Source of the DNA: Clostridia bacterium
GTDB taxonomy: Bacteria; Bacillota_A; Clostridia; Oscillospirales; CAG-272
Assembly: GCA_017500625.1 (NCBI GenBank)
Contig: JAFVYX010000152.1
Coordinates: forward strand, 1 to 11,365
Direction of reading: 5' to 3'
DNA length: 11,365 nucleotides
Positions 1 through 5,912 of the stretch are shown piece after piece (within the stretch, counting starts at the first letter, position 1; each line of letters starts with the position of its first letter). The notes beneath the pieces are model-generated. The model was not told the origin of the DNA, ran no database searches, and saw nothing but the letters and a program-made list of their open reading frames with translations. The position numbers and the translations under genes are program-made.

Positions 1-2
1 AC

Positions 3-587
3 GTTTACGTGGACGTCGAGCAGGGCATTGATGAGCTTGTGGCTCTCATCAAGGAATACGGCTACAAAAAGATCGGATATATCGGTGAGCGCCTGACAAG
101 CTCGCGCCTGCGCCTTCTCAAAAAGGCCATGCGCCGGCAGGGCTTGCCGATCTACAGCAAATACATCGTGCAGGTGGATCGCCGCTTTGCCGCGGGGGGC
201 GCTCAGGGCTTTGATGAGCTGGTGCGCCGCGGTGACGTGCCGGAGGTCATCGTCGCGGGCTATGACTATATTGCCTACGGCGCCATGAAGCAGGCCAAGA
301 GCCACGGCTATCGGATTCCCGACGACGTCTGCTTTGCCAGCTTTGACGATCTTTCCACTGCCGACTATATGGACGTGCCCCTGACGTCGGTGCGTACGCA
401 TACCGAGAACGTTACCAAAACGCTTGTGGACCTTTTATTCAAACGGATCGAAAACCGCTACTATCGGGAGCGGCAGGAGATCGTCGTGGGGACCAGTGTG
501 ATCCTGCGCGAGTCGCTCTGCCGTGCCGAGGATCGGGCGGTCAAGAATACAAACACTATAATAGATAAGGAGAATCATCATGAGTGA
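3..587 (+). CDS. LacI-family transcriptional regulator, C-terminal part (5' truncated by window edge)
   Basis: This is the effector-binding part of a LacI/GalR-type repressor. The reading frame is open to the left edge, so the DNA-binding helix-turn-helix and hinge lie outside the window. The GTG at 9 is only an internal codon. Seen: a segment YGYKKIGYIGE near the visible start matches the family's Gly-aromatic-x-x-I-G-x-I-G core strand. Further on come a PEVIVAGYDYIAYGAM segment (family pattern: asDxxAxGA), the signature IPDDVCFASFDDL, and PLTSVRTHTENV followed by a terminal VILRESL, all in the usual LacI order. Family knowledge: such proteins bind a small ligand, often a sugar or sugar-like compound, and release DNA. 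The stop codon lies inside the start of the next gene (8-base overlap), so the two are almost certainly co-transcribed and the regulator may control that enzyme. The ligand cannot be inferred. Confidence 0.9.
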   Translation, partial: VYVDVEQGIDELVALIKEYGYKKIGYIGERLTSSRLRLLKKAMRRQGLPIYSKYIVQVDRRFAAGGAQGFDELVRRGDVPEVIVAGYDYIAYGAMKQAKSHGYRIPDDVCFASFDDLSTADYMDVPLTSVRTHTENVTKTLVDLLFKRIENRYYRERQEIVVGTSVILRESLCRAEDRAVKNTNTIIDKENHHE

Positions 588-2091
588 ATTAAAGATCGGC
601 TGGGGCGAGGTATCGATCGTTCCCGAGGGCCGTGTTGTCAATCTTGCCGGACAGTTTTACGAGCGCATCACGCGGGAGGTGGAGACGCCCATCACGGTGA
701 CCGCACTCGCCATTGAGTCGGGGGACGATGCCGTCATCTTCTGCTCCTGCGACCTCGTTTCGACGAGCAGCGCGCTGCTCGAGGGGGTTCGTGAGCGCCT
801 CGTAGGTAGCGGCATTCCCACCGATAAGATCATCATTTCGGCCATTCACACTCACACCGCCATGAGCTACGGCAAGCGCTCGGATTCGGTCATGGCGGGA
901 AGAAAGGACGCCAAAAAGATCGGCGGTCTTGACGTCCTTCGTGCCATCGCTCCCGAGCTGCAGTACGAGAAGCTGGCCTCCTATGAGGGGGCGGATCTCC
1001 TTGACGGAGACGAGGCCTTTGATTTTCTTGCCGACCGCATCGCCGCGGCTGTCCGTACGGCGTGGGAGTCCCGCTCGGCGGGCCTTTACGCGCAGGGCTT
1101 CGGCCGTGCCGCCGTCGGTATGTGCCGTCGCGTGTGCTACGATGACGGCTCCGCCAAGATGTGGGGCGATACCGACCTTGCCAGCTTCACCGAGCTTGAG
1201 GGGGGCAACGATTCGGGCATTGAGCTGCTCTTTACCTACACCCCCGATAAGCGCCTGACGGGCGCCGTCATCAACGTGGCCTGCCCCGCGCAGGTGCTGG
1301 AGCACAGAAGCTTCATCTCGTCCGACTATTTCGGCAAGCTGAAGGCCCTTCTTCGCCGTGAGTACGGTGAGGACTTCCGCGTTCTCGGCATCGTGTCCGC
1401 CGCCGGCGACCAGTGCCCGCGCGATATGATCCGTTGGGTAGAGCCCGAAACCCCCATCAATGACCCCAACATCGTGCGCAATAACCCCACCCTCCGCGTG
1501 GCCGATCCCTCGATGTTTGACGTTTCGGGCTGCGACCGTGTTGCCCGCCGCATCGCCACCGAGGTGCTGGCCGCCGCCGAGGAGGTCCGTGAGTATTACG
1601 GCGAGGGGCTCCTGTGCCATGAGTCGATGATCCTCGATATCCCCGTTCGCCGCGTTACCCCTGCCGAAATGGAGCTTGCCCGCGAGAAGATCGAGGCCTT
1701 TGCCAAGGAAGCCAAGGACCGCACGATCAACTATGTGGATAAGGCGCGCCTCCATATCCACGCCGGTGTCATCGCACGCTATGAGGCGCAACAGGAGGTC
1801 GAGGTCTATCCCATTGAGATCCACGTTGTCCGCCTCGGTAACGTGGCCTTCGCCACCAACCCCTATGAGCTGTTCCTTGATTACGGCAACCAGATCCGTG
1901 CCAGGAGCCACGCTCAGCAGACCTTCCTCATTCAGCTGGCCTGCGGCTCGTTCGGCTACCTTCCGACCGAAAAGGCGGAAAAGGGCAGCCACTATTCGGC
2001 CTACGTATCCAGCGGTACCACCGGCCATGTGGGCGGCGACCTGCTCGTCCGCAAGACCGTCAGCACGATCAATCGTCTGATGGAGAAATAA
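580..2091 (+). CDS. Neutral/alkaline ceramidase-like hydrolase, divergent subfamily
   Basis: A 503-residue protein resembling the N-terminal catalytic domain of neutral/alkaline non-lysosomal ceramidases (PF04734). The ATG at 580 has an AAGGAG site 5 bases upstream and overlaps the regulator gene. Seen: an N-terminal KIGWGEVSIVPEG strand; A-I-H90-T-H92-T, matching the family's SHTHSG metal motif; NVACPAQVLEHRSFISSDYFG at 232-252; AAGDQCPRD at 274-282; NPYELF at 427-432; and GYLPTE at 459-464. The same order of motifs occurs in ceramidases. Odd: the family GDVSPN nucleophile motif reads GDQCPR, placing Cys279 at the serine position, and the second metal histidine (ACHPT) appears as C-P-A-Q. 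No signal peptide or membrane segment is visible, so it is probably cytoplasmic, unlike the secreted ceramidases. Ceramide as substrate is therefore doubtful; an amide or other hydrolase acting on the regulator's ligand is an inference. Fold assignment is fairly sure, reaction is not. Confidence 0.8.
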   Translation: MSELKIGWGEVSIVPEGRVVNLAGQFYERITREVETPITVTALAIESGDDAVIFCSCDLVSTSSALLEGVRERLVGSGIPTDKIIISAIHTHTAMSYGKRSDSVMAGRKDAKKIGGLDVLRAIAPELQYEKLASYEGADLLDGDEAFDFLADRIAAAVRTAWESRSAGLYAQGFGRAAVGMCRRVCYDDGSAKMWGDTDLASFTELEGGNDSGIELLFTYTPDKRLTGAVINVACPAQVLEHRSFISSDYFGKLKALLRREYGEDFRVLGIVSAAGDQCPRDMIRWVEPETPINDPNIVRNNPTLRVADPSMFDVSGCDRVARRIATEVLAAAEEVREYYGEGLLCHESMILDIPVRRVTPAEMELAREKIEAFAKEAKDRTINYVDKARLHIHAGVIARYEAQQEVEVYPIEIHVVRLGNVAFATNPYELFLDYGNQIRARSHAQQTFLIQLACGSFGYLPTEKAEKGSHYSAYVSSGTTGHVGGDLLVRKTVSTINRLMEK

Positions 2092-2094
2092 CCC

Positions 2095-2123
2095 AAAAGA
2101 GAGCCATACGGCTCTCTTTTTTT
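2095..2123 (+). terminator. Rho-independent terminator after the ceramidase-like gene
   Basis: A perfect 8-bp stem (AGAGAGCC / GGCTCTCT) with the 4-base loop ATAC is followed by a run of seven or more T. The flanking A run (2095-2097) can pair with the first Ts and extend the stem. It begins 3 bases after the stop codon at 2091. Confidence 0.9.
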
Positions 2124-2132
2124 CTTTCCGTC

Positions 2133-2161
2133 TTGAAAAACGCAAGCCCTTCCGTTATAAT
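2133..2161 (+). promoter_or_regulatory. Upstream candidate promoter of the DUF1538-PII operon
   Basis: TTGAAA at 2133-2138 and TATAAT at 2156-2161 are separated by exactly 17 bases. It stands just downstream of the terminator and would give a leader of about 145 bases before the ATG at 2312. The leader contains a second promoter-like sequence and a spaced direct repeat. Confidence 0.7.
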
Positions 2162-2172
2162 AAAGAGGAAGC

Positions 2173-2231
2173 GATCAAAAAAAGAAACCGTCTGAGAGAG
2201 ACATGGGGCCTCATTGGGATCGAGAAACCGT
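2173..2231 (+). repeat. Spaced direct repeat GATC-N-AGAAACCGT between the two promoters
   Basis: AGAAACCGT occurs at 2183-2191 and again at 2223-2231, exactly 40 bases apart. Each copy is preceded by GATC (2173-2176 and 2218-2221), with 6 and 1 bases between. The 40-base spacing is close to four helical turns, so a regulator binding both copies is possible. No known operator was recognised. Confidence 0.4.
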
Positions 2232-2247
2232 AAAACTTAAAAAAGGG

Positions 2248-2276
2248 TGGAAAACGCGCCCCGAGTGTAGTATAAT
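2248..2276 (+). promoter_or_regulatory. Downstream candidate promoter of the DUF1538-PII operon
   Basis: TATAAT at 2271-2276 lies 17 bases after TGGAAA at 2248-2253, which matches four of six consensus -35 positions. The predicted start is near 2283, giving a leader of about 30 bases with a GAAAGGGGGAG ribosome binding site at 2294-2304 before the ATG at 2312. Either or both promoters may be used. Confidence 0.65.
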
Positions 2277-2311
2277 AGAACTATAAATAGAGAGAAAGGG
2301 GGAGAGCGCCA

Positions 2312-3829
2312 ATGAAGGGCCTGCTTTGGGGAAAGATCAAGGAAGCGTTGATTTCGGTATTGCCCGTAACGCTGATCGTTTTTCTTCTGAATTTTACGCC
2401 GCTTTTGGGCCTTAGCGTGTCCGAGCTCCTGGTTTTCGGTGTCTCGGCAGTCTTCCTCATTCTCGGCATCGGCTTCTTCACCCTCGGCGCGGACGTCGCC
2501 ATGACGCCGATGGGCGAGCACGTGGGCTCGGGCATCACAAGGTCCAAAAACCTAAAGCTCCTGCTCTTCATCGGCTTTGCTCTCGGCGTTCTCATCACGG
2601 TGGCTGAGCCCGATCTTGCCGTCCTTGCGGATCAGGTGGGCAGCAAGCTCATCGTTGTCTTCGTTGGTCTTGGCGTCGGCTTCTTTCTTTTGCTTTCCAT
2701 ACTTAAGATCGTCCTCAAAAAGGATCTCGGGAGTCTGCTCATCTATTTCTATATGGCCCTGTTCGCCCTCGCCCTTCTGCTCGTGGCGTCCTCACCCGAG
2801 GGCATGACGCTCCTGCCCCTGTCCTTCGATTCGGGCGGCGTCACCACGGGGCCCATCACCGTCCCCTTCCTCATGGCACTCGGCGTCGGTATCGCCACGA
2901 CCATCGGCGGCCGCAATTCCAGTGAGAACAGCTTTGGTCTTGTCGCCATGTGCTCGGTCGGCCCCATTCTGGCCGTGCTGCTGCTCAGCTTTTTGAGCGG
3001 AGGAAGCATCTCCGCCCCCGGCGTTGAGGATTACGCCTTCTCGGACAACGTCTGGCAGACGGTCGGTCACACGCTTCTGCAAACCACCAAGGACGTCAGT
3101 CTGGCGCTCGGGCTTGTGGTGGCCTTCTTCTTCGCTGTCAATGTCATCTTCCTAAAGTTGCCGAGGAAAAAGCTCGTCCAGATCTCGGTCGGTGCCGCCA
3201 TTACCTACGTTGGCCTCATCGTTTTTCTGACCTCGGTCCACGTCGGCTTTATGCCCGTCGGCTTTAAAATGGGCGTGGAGCTTGCCGCGGCATCGCCCGT
3301 GGCCATCACCGCCGTCGCCTTCGTCCTCGGGCTCGTCGTTGTTCTGGCAGAGCCCGCCGTTCACGTTCTCAATAAGCAGGTCGAGGAGATCACCAACGGC
3401 ACCGTGTCCAAAAGGGCCATGATGATCGCTCTCTCGATCGGCGTGGGGCTCTCCATTTGCCTCTCGGTCGTCCGCATTCTTTGCGGCTTTTCGCTTCTTT
3501 ATTACCTTGTCCCCGGCTATCTGATCTCGCTCGGACTTTCCTTCTTCGTTCCCAAGATCTACACCGCCATTGCCTTTGACTCGGGCGGAGTCGCGTCGGG
3601 GCCCTTGACCTCCACCTTCATTTTGCCCTTTGCGATCGGCGCCTGCGTGGCCGTCGACGGCAATATCCTCTCGGACGCCTTCGGTATCGTGGCCATGGTC
3701 GCCATGACGCCCCTCATCACGATCCAGCTTCTCGGCTTCACGGCCATTTCCAAAAAGCGTGTAAGAGAGCGCATTGCCATGCGCCGCTTCCTCGATGAGG
3801 ACGACGATCAGATCATTCGGTTTTTGTAA
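2312..3829 (+). CDS. DUF1538 integral membrane protein with two repeated halves (putative ion transporter)
   Basis: A 505-residue, very hydrophobic protein with about a dozen predicted membrane segments, assigned to DUF1538 (PF07556). Seen: two homologous halves. The first has AEP at 98-100 and FDSGGVTTGPIT at 172-183; the second has AEP at 346-348 and FDSGGVASGPLT at 422-433. The spacing between copies is about 250 residues, half the protein. The FDSGG loops followed by a glycine-rich helix look like re-entrant or substrate-binding elements, and the repeated halves suggest an internal two-fold arrangement common in secondary transporters. Family knowledge, recalled and not checked: a pair of DUF1538 proteins from Halomonas was reported to act as a Na+(K+, Li+)/H+ antiporter. 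The gene is followed without a terminator by two PII-type genes, so its activity is probably gated by PII proteins. The ATG at 2312 is preceded by a strong purine-rich site. The substrate is unknown. Confidence 0.85.
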   Translation: MKGLLWGKIKEALISVLPVTLIVFLLNFTPLLGLSVSELLVFGVSAVFLILGIGFFTLGADVAMTPMGEHVGSGITRSKNLKLLLFIGFALGVLITVAEPDLAVLADQVGSKLIVVFVGLGVGFFLLLSILKIVLKKDLGSLLIYFYMALFALALLLVASSPEGMTLLPLSFDSGGVTTGPITVPFLMALGVGIATTIGGRNSSENSFGLVAMCSVGPILAVLLLSFLSGGSISAPGVEDYAFSDNVWQTVGHTLLQTTKDVSLALGLVVAFFFAVNVIFLKLPRKKLVQISVGAAITYVGLIVFLTSVHVGFMPVGFKMGVELAAASPVAITAVAFVLGLVVVLAEPAVHVLNKQVEEITNGTVSKRAMMIALSIGVGLSICLSVVRILCGFSLLYYLVPGYLISLGLSFFVPKIYTAIAFDSGGVASGPLTSTFILPFAIGACVAVDGNILSDAFGIVAMVAMTPLITIQLLGFTAISKKRVRERIAMRRFLDEDDDQIIRFL

Positions 3830-3838
3830 GGAGGAGTT

Positions 3839-4258
3839 ATGGCGATACGTAAAATGGAAGAAAAGACAGCGCCGTCGGTCCCCGCACGGCGTCAGCCCTC
3901 AAACGTCCGCAAGCTGAAGCTTCTCATTACCGTCGTTGACCGAAGCAAAACGCTGTTTTACGTCGATCTTCTCGAGCAGTTTGAGGTCAACGTCCAGCTG
4001 GTCCTTTACGGCCGCGGCACGGCTAACTCGCAGATGCTGGCTCTCCTCGGGCTTGCGGAGGCCGATAAATCGGTCATCATCTCGCATATCCGCAGGGATC
4101 GGGTGAAGGAGGCCATGGACACCCTTGAGGAGAAGTTTCACAAGGTGAAAAACGGCAAGGGCGTGGCCTTTACCGTCTCACTTGACAGCATGATCGGTGT
4201 CTCGATGTACCAGCTGCTCAGCAACGACAAAACCGGAAGAGAAGGAGAACTATCGTAA
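3839..4258 (+). CDS. PII-type signalling protein, first of two (N-terminally extended)
   Basis: A 139-residue protein with a ferredoxin-like PII fold. The AAGGAGG site at 3828-3834 overlaps the preceding stop codon and puts the start at ATG 3839. Seen: a basic, proline-containing N-terminal extension of about 24 residues; a first strand KLKLLITVVDR at 25-35; Y-G-R-G-T at 57-61 where PII proteins enter the T-loop; a central strand KSVIISHI at 77-84; and G108-V-A-F at 108-111, leading to IGV, matching the C-terminal strand of PII proteins. The T-loop region is short and lacks the Tyr51 that canonical GlnB/GlnK have for uridylylation, so classical nitrogen-cascade modification is unlikely. It aligns end to end with the following gene product, but the two are clearly different in sequence. 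Its position between a DUF1538 membrane protein and a second PII gene suggests it regulates that transporter. The effector (nucleotide, ion or other) is not visible from sequence. Confidence 0.8.
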   Translation: MAIRKMEEKTAPSVPARRQPSNVRKLKLLITVVDRSKTLFYVDLLEQFEVNVQLVLYGRGTANSQMLALLGLAEADKSVIISHIRRDRVKEAMDTLEEKFHKVKNGKGVAFTVSLDSMIGVSMYQLLSNDKTGREGELS

Positions 4259-4572
4259 TGCATAAGGGATACAAATGCGTTTTGGCCATTGTCAATAACG
4301 GCTTTGCTGAGGAAGCCATGGAGGCGGCCAGAGCCGCGGGCGCGCGCGGCGGCACCATTCTCCACGCCAGGGGCACCACATCCAAGGAGGCAGAAAAGCT
4401 CTTTAATATCACCATTGAGCCCGAAAAGGAGATCGTGATGATCCTCGCCAAGAGTGAGCTGACCGATGCGATCCTCTCGGCCCTCTACCACGCGATCGGC
4501 ACCTCGACAAACGCGCAGGGCATCGCGTTCGCGCTCCCTGTGGACGAGACCGTCGGTCTCCATAAGGAGTGA
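4258..4572 (+). CDS. PII-type signalling protein, second of two (short form)
   Basis: A 104-residue PII-family protein whose ATG shares one base with the stop of the previous gene (TAATG), with AAGGAG at 4242-4247. This indicates translational coupling and perhaps matched amounts. Seen: strand KCVLAIVNNGFAEEAMEAA at 6-24, as in PII strand 1 and helix 1; H36-A-R-G-T-T-S-K-E-A-E at 36-46, ending in F49-N-I-T-I-E-P-E-K-E-I at 49-59; and Q87-G-I-A-F-A-L-P-V at 87-95, ending in VGL, as in the last PII strand. The conserved Thr/Ser/Lys-rich stretch replaces the usual T-loop, and there is no Tyr51 equivalent. Compared with its neighbour it lacks the N-terminal extension. PII proteins are trimers, so the tandem pair could form mixed trimers or two separate sensors acting on the DUF1538 protein; this is inference. 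Family assignment is firm, ligand unknown. Confidence 0.87.
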   Translation: MHKGYKCVLAIVNNGFAEEAMEAARAAGARGGTILHARGTTSKEAEKLFNITIEPEKEIVMILAKSELTDAILSALYHAIGTSTNAQGIAFALPVDETVGLHKE

Positions 4573-4580
4573 GGAAAAAT

Positions 4581-4617
4581 AAAAAACACGGCAATCCCAA
4601 GGATTGCCGTGTTTTTT
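4581..4617. terminator. Bidirectional terminator between the PII and rpsR operons
   Basis: A long perfect stem (ACACGGCAATCC / GGATTGCCGTGT, loop CAA) is flanked by A6 on the left and T6 on the right, so a U-tailed hairpin forms on either strand. It serves the PII operon ending at 4572 (plus strand) and the rpsR gene ending at 4626 (minus strand), which converge here. Confidence 0.93.
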
Positions 4618-4625
4618 ACTACCGT

Positions 4626-4880
4626 TTAGTCGGTCACGTAGGGAAGCAGGGCGGCCTGACGGGCGCGCTTGATCGCGGACGTCAGCTCACGCTGATGCTT
4701 CGCGCAGGTGCCGGACATGCGGCGGGGAAGGATCTTGGCACGCTCCGAGATGTACTTGCGGAGGCGGGCAACGTCCTTGTAATCGATGACCTCGATCTTT
4801 TCCGTGCAGAAAGCGCAGACCTTCTTTTTACGTCTCATGTTGTTGGGACGGAAGGGGTGCGGCGCATCGTTTCTTTCCAC
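4626..4880 (-). CDS. rpsR: 30S ribosomal protein S18
   Basis: An 84-residue S18, the small-subunit protein that pairs with S6 on the platform of the 30S particle. Seen: the signature [24 protein letters not shown]57-T-C-A-K-H-Q-R, and the basic [14 protein letters not shown] tail that contacts rRNA. The GTG at 4880 is chosen as start because an AGGAAA lies about 6 bases upstream and an in-frame stop closes the frame shortly before it. The in-frame ATG at 4838 (residue 15) has no binding site. Cys22, Cys25, Cys59 and His62 form a CxxC...CxxH set, the zinc-binding (C+) version of S18; Escherichia coli S18 lacks it. Last gene of the rpsF-ssb-rpsR operon, 94 bases after ssb. No rplI follows, and the convergent terminator closes the operon. 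Confidence 0.96.
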   Translation of the reverse strand: MERNDAPHPFRPNNMRRKKKVCAFCTEKIEVIDYKDVARLRKYISERAKILPRRMSGTCAKHQRELTSAIKRARQAALLPYVTD

Positions 4881-4915
4881 TGAACTTTTCCTGACCTTTC
4901 CGGCTCAAATACTGG

Positions 4916-4946
4916 CGGTGTGCGGTATGAGCCTTTTCGCACACCG
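4916..4946 (-). promoter_or_regulatory. Stable hairpin in the ssb-rpsR intergenic mRNA
   Basis: A perfect 9-bp inverted repeat (CGGTGTGCG / CGCACACCG) with a 13-base loop lies in the 94-base gap between ssb and rpsR. No T run follows on the minus strand, so it does not look like a terminator. It could be an RNA processing, stability or translational control element. The fold is seen; the role is not known. Confidence 0.45.
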
Positions 4947-4974
4947 TGAAGTTGTTGTTGTTTTGATCGCGGGA

Positions 4975-5445
4975 TCAGAAGGGGAGACTGTCGTCGGCAG
5001 GCATTTCTTCAAAGCTTGCGGTGTTGCCGGCCGCGTAAGAGGGAGTGCCGTACGCCTCGGGCGTGTACTGGGTGTTGTTTCCGCCGGCGGCGGGAGCATC
5101 GCCCTTGGACTCCACAAAGGAGACCTCATCGGCCACGACCTCGGTAGCGTAATGGCGGGTGCCCTGCTGGTCGGTCCAGCTACGCGACTGCAGCTGTCCG
5201 CAGACCAGGATCGGACGTCCCTTCTTGAAATAGCGAGCCACAAACTCCGCGCTCTGACGCCACGCCACAACGGTGATAAAGTCGGCAGACTGCTGCTGGC
5301 TCTGGCCGTCCTGGGCATTGCTTCTGGCAAAGCGGCGGTTGACCGCGAGCGTAAAGCGGCAAACGCTGATCATGCTGGGCGTCTGCTTGAGCTCGGGGTC
5401 GGCGGTAAGGTTACCGATCAGAATAACTTTATTGAAACTTGCCAT
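4975..5445 (-). CDS. ssb: Single-stranded DNA-binding protein
   Basis: A 156-residue SSB that coats single-stranded DNA in replication, recombination and repair, and recruits partner enzymes through its C-terminal tail. Seen: the OB-fold start NKVILIGNLTADPELK at 5-20; the central FITVVAWRQSAEFVARYFKKG at 56-76; GQLQSRSW at 83-90, with aromatic and basic DNA contacts; then a glycine-, asparagine- and tyrosine-containing disordered linker from about 115 and the canonical acidic tip DDSLPF at 151-156. Length is usual for a bacterial homotetramer-forming SSB. The ATG at 5445 has AAGGAG at 5455-5460 on the minus strand. It sits 20 bases after rpsF and before rpsR, the widely conserved arrangement, so it is expressed from the rpsF promoter. 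Confidence 0.97.
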   Translation of the reverse strand: MASFNKVILIGNLTADPELKQTPSMISVCRFTLAVNRRFARSNAQDGQSQQQSADFITVVAWRQSAEFVARYFKKGRPILVCGQLQSRSWTDQQGTRHYATEVVADEVSFVESKGDAPAAGGNNTQYTPEAYGTPSYAAGNTASFEEMPADDSLPF

Positions 5446-5465
5446 GAGATGTCACTCCTTCAAAT

Positions 5466-5822
5466 TTACTCGGCCGCAGCTTCCGCGGGAGCTACGGTCT
5501 CTGCCTCTTTGGCAGCGGCGGGCTTCTTCGCAACGGCAACGGTGGTCATCGAGCGCAGGATACCGTCAGTGATACCAAGCACACGATCCATTTCCGCAGG
5601 GAAGTCCGCGGCAGCACGGTAGGACACAACGACGAAATACCCTTCGGTAAGGTCGTTGATGGGGTACGCAAGACGGCGCTTGCCCCACTCGTCCACAGAC
5701 TCTACCGTGCCGTTCGCGCTCGCAAGAGCGGTGAACTTTTCAACGAGAGCTTTGATCTCTTCCTCGGCCAGGGCCGCGTTGATCACGATGAGAGTTTCGT
5801 ACGAACCGATTCTTTTCTCCAT
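5466..5822 (-). CDS. rpsF: 30S ribosomal protein S6
   Basis: A 118-residue S6, which binds S18 and then the central domain of 16S rRNA during 30S assembly. Seen: the N-terminal strand RIGSYETLIVINAAL at 4-18, the central segment WGKRRLAYPINDLTEGYFVVVSY, and the last strand with ITDGILRSMTTV, all typical S6. The final 25 or so residues are a low-complexity Ala/Glu/Lys tail, presumably disordered, as in many Clostridia. The ATG at 5822 is chosen because AAGGAGGT at 5831-5838 stands 8 bases upstream. An in-frame ATG at 5873 would add 17 unrelated residues encoded by the structured leader and is rejected. First gene of the rpsF-ssb-rpsR operon. Confidence 0.96.
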   Translation of the reverse strand: MEKRIGSYETLIVINAALAEEEIKALVEKFTALASANGTVESVDEWGKRRLAYPINDLTEGYFVVVSYRAAADFPAEMDRVLGITDGILRSMTTVAVAKKPAAAKEAETVAPAEAAAE

Positions 5823-5840
5823 CAGAATACACCTCCTTAT

Positions 5841-5898
5841 GGTCTTTATCGGGGACCGTCGCAACGATCCCAAGGAGCTTGACTGTAAAACTACAGTC
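5841..5898 (-). promoter_or_regulatory. Structured 5' leader of rpsF, possible S6:S18 autoregulatory site
   Basis: Two hairpins lie in the roughly 85-base leader. One has a perfect 7-bp stem GACTGTA / TACAGTC with loop GTTT (5881-5898). The other has an 8-bp stem with one G-U pair, GGGATCGT / ACGGTCCC, with loop TGCG (5852-5871). A third pairing, GGTC with GACC (5854-5857 with 5841-5844), would compete with the second hairpin and expose a CCCCG in its loop, close to the ribosome binding site. S6:S18 complexes are known to bind a CCG-containing leader motif and repress rpsF in many bacteria. The match here is suggestive, not proven. Confidence 0.45.
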
Positions 5899-5912
5899 CA
5901 AACTATTTTATA

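Noticed and set aside
589..2145. A 518-codon open frame on the minus strand opposite the ceramidase-like gene
   Set aside because: It is a mirror of codon bias in the sense gene. The sense frame has a recognised fold, a ribosome binding site and a terminator; the antisense product has no recognisable domain and its start lies beyond the sense terminator.
2203..2286. A 27-codon frame in the leader of the DUF1538 operon, as a possible leader peptide
   Set aside because: It has no convincing ribosome binding site, contains the downstream promoter, and has no run of a regulatory amino acid codon.
4786..5622. A 278-codon open frame on the plus strand across ssb and the rpsF end
   Set aside because: It lies antisense to well-identified ssb, rpsF and rpsR and crosses their intergenic regions; no family is recognised.
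5823..5873. Seventeen-residue N-terminal extension of S6 from an upstream ATG
   Set aside because: It runs through the leader hairpin and the ribosome binding site; S6 proteins normally begin close to the residues encoded at 5822.
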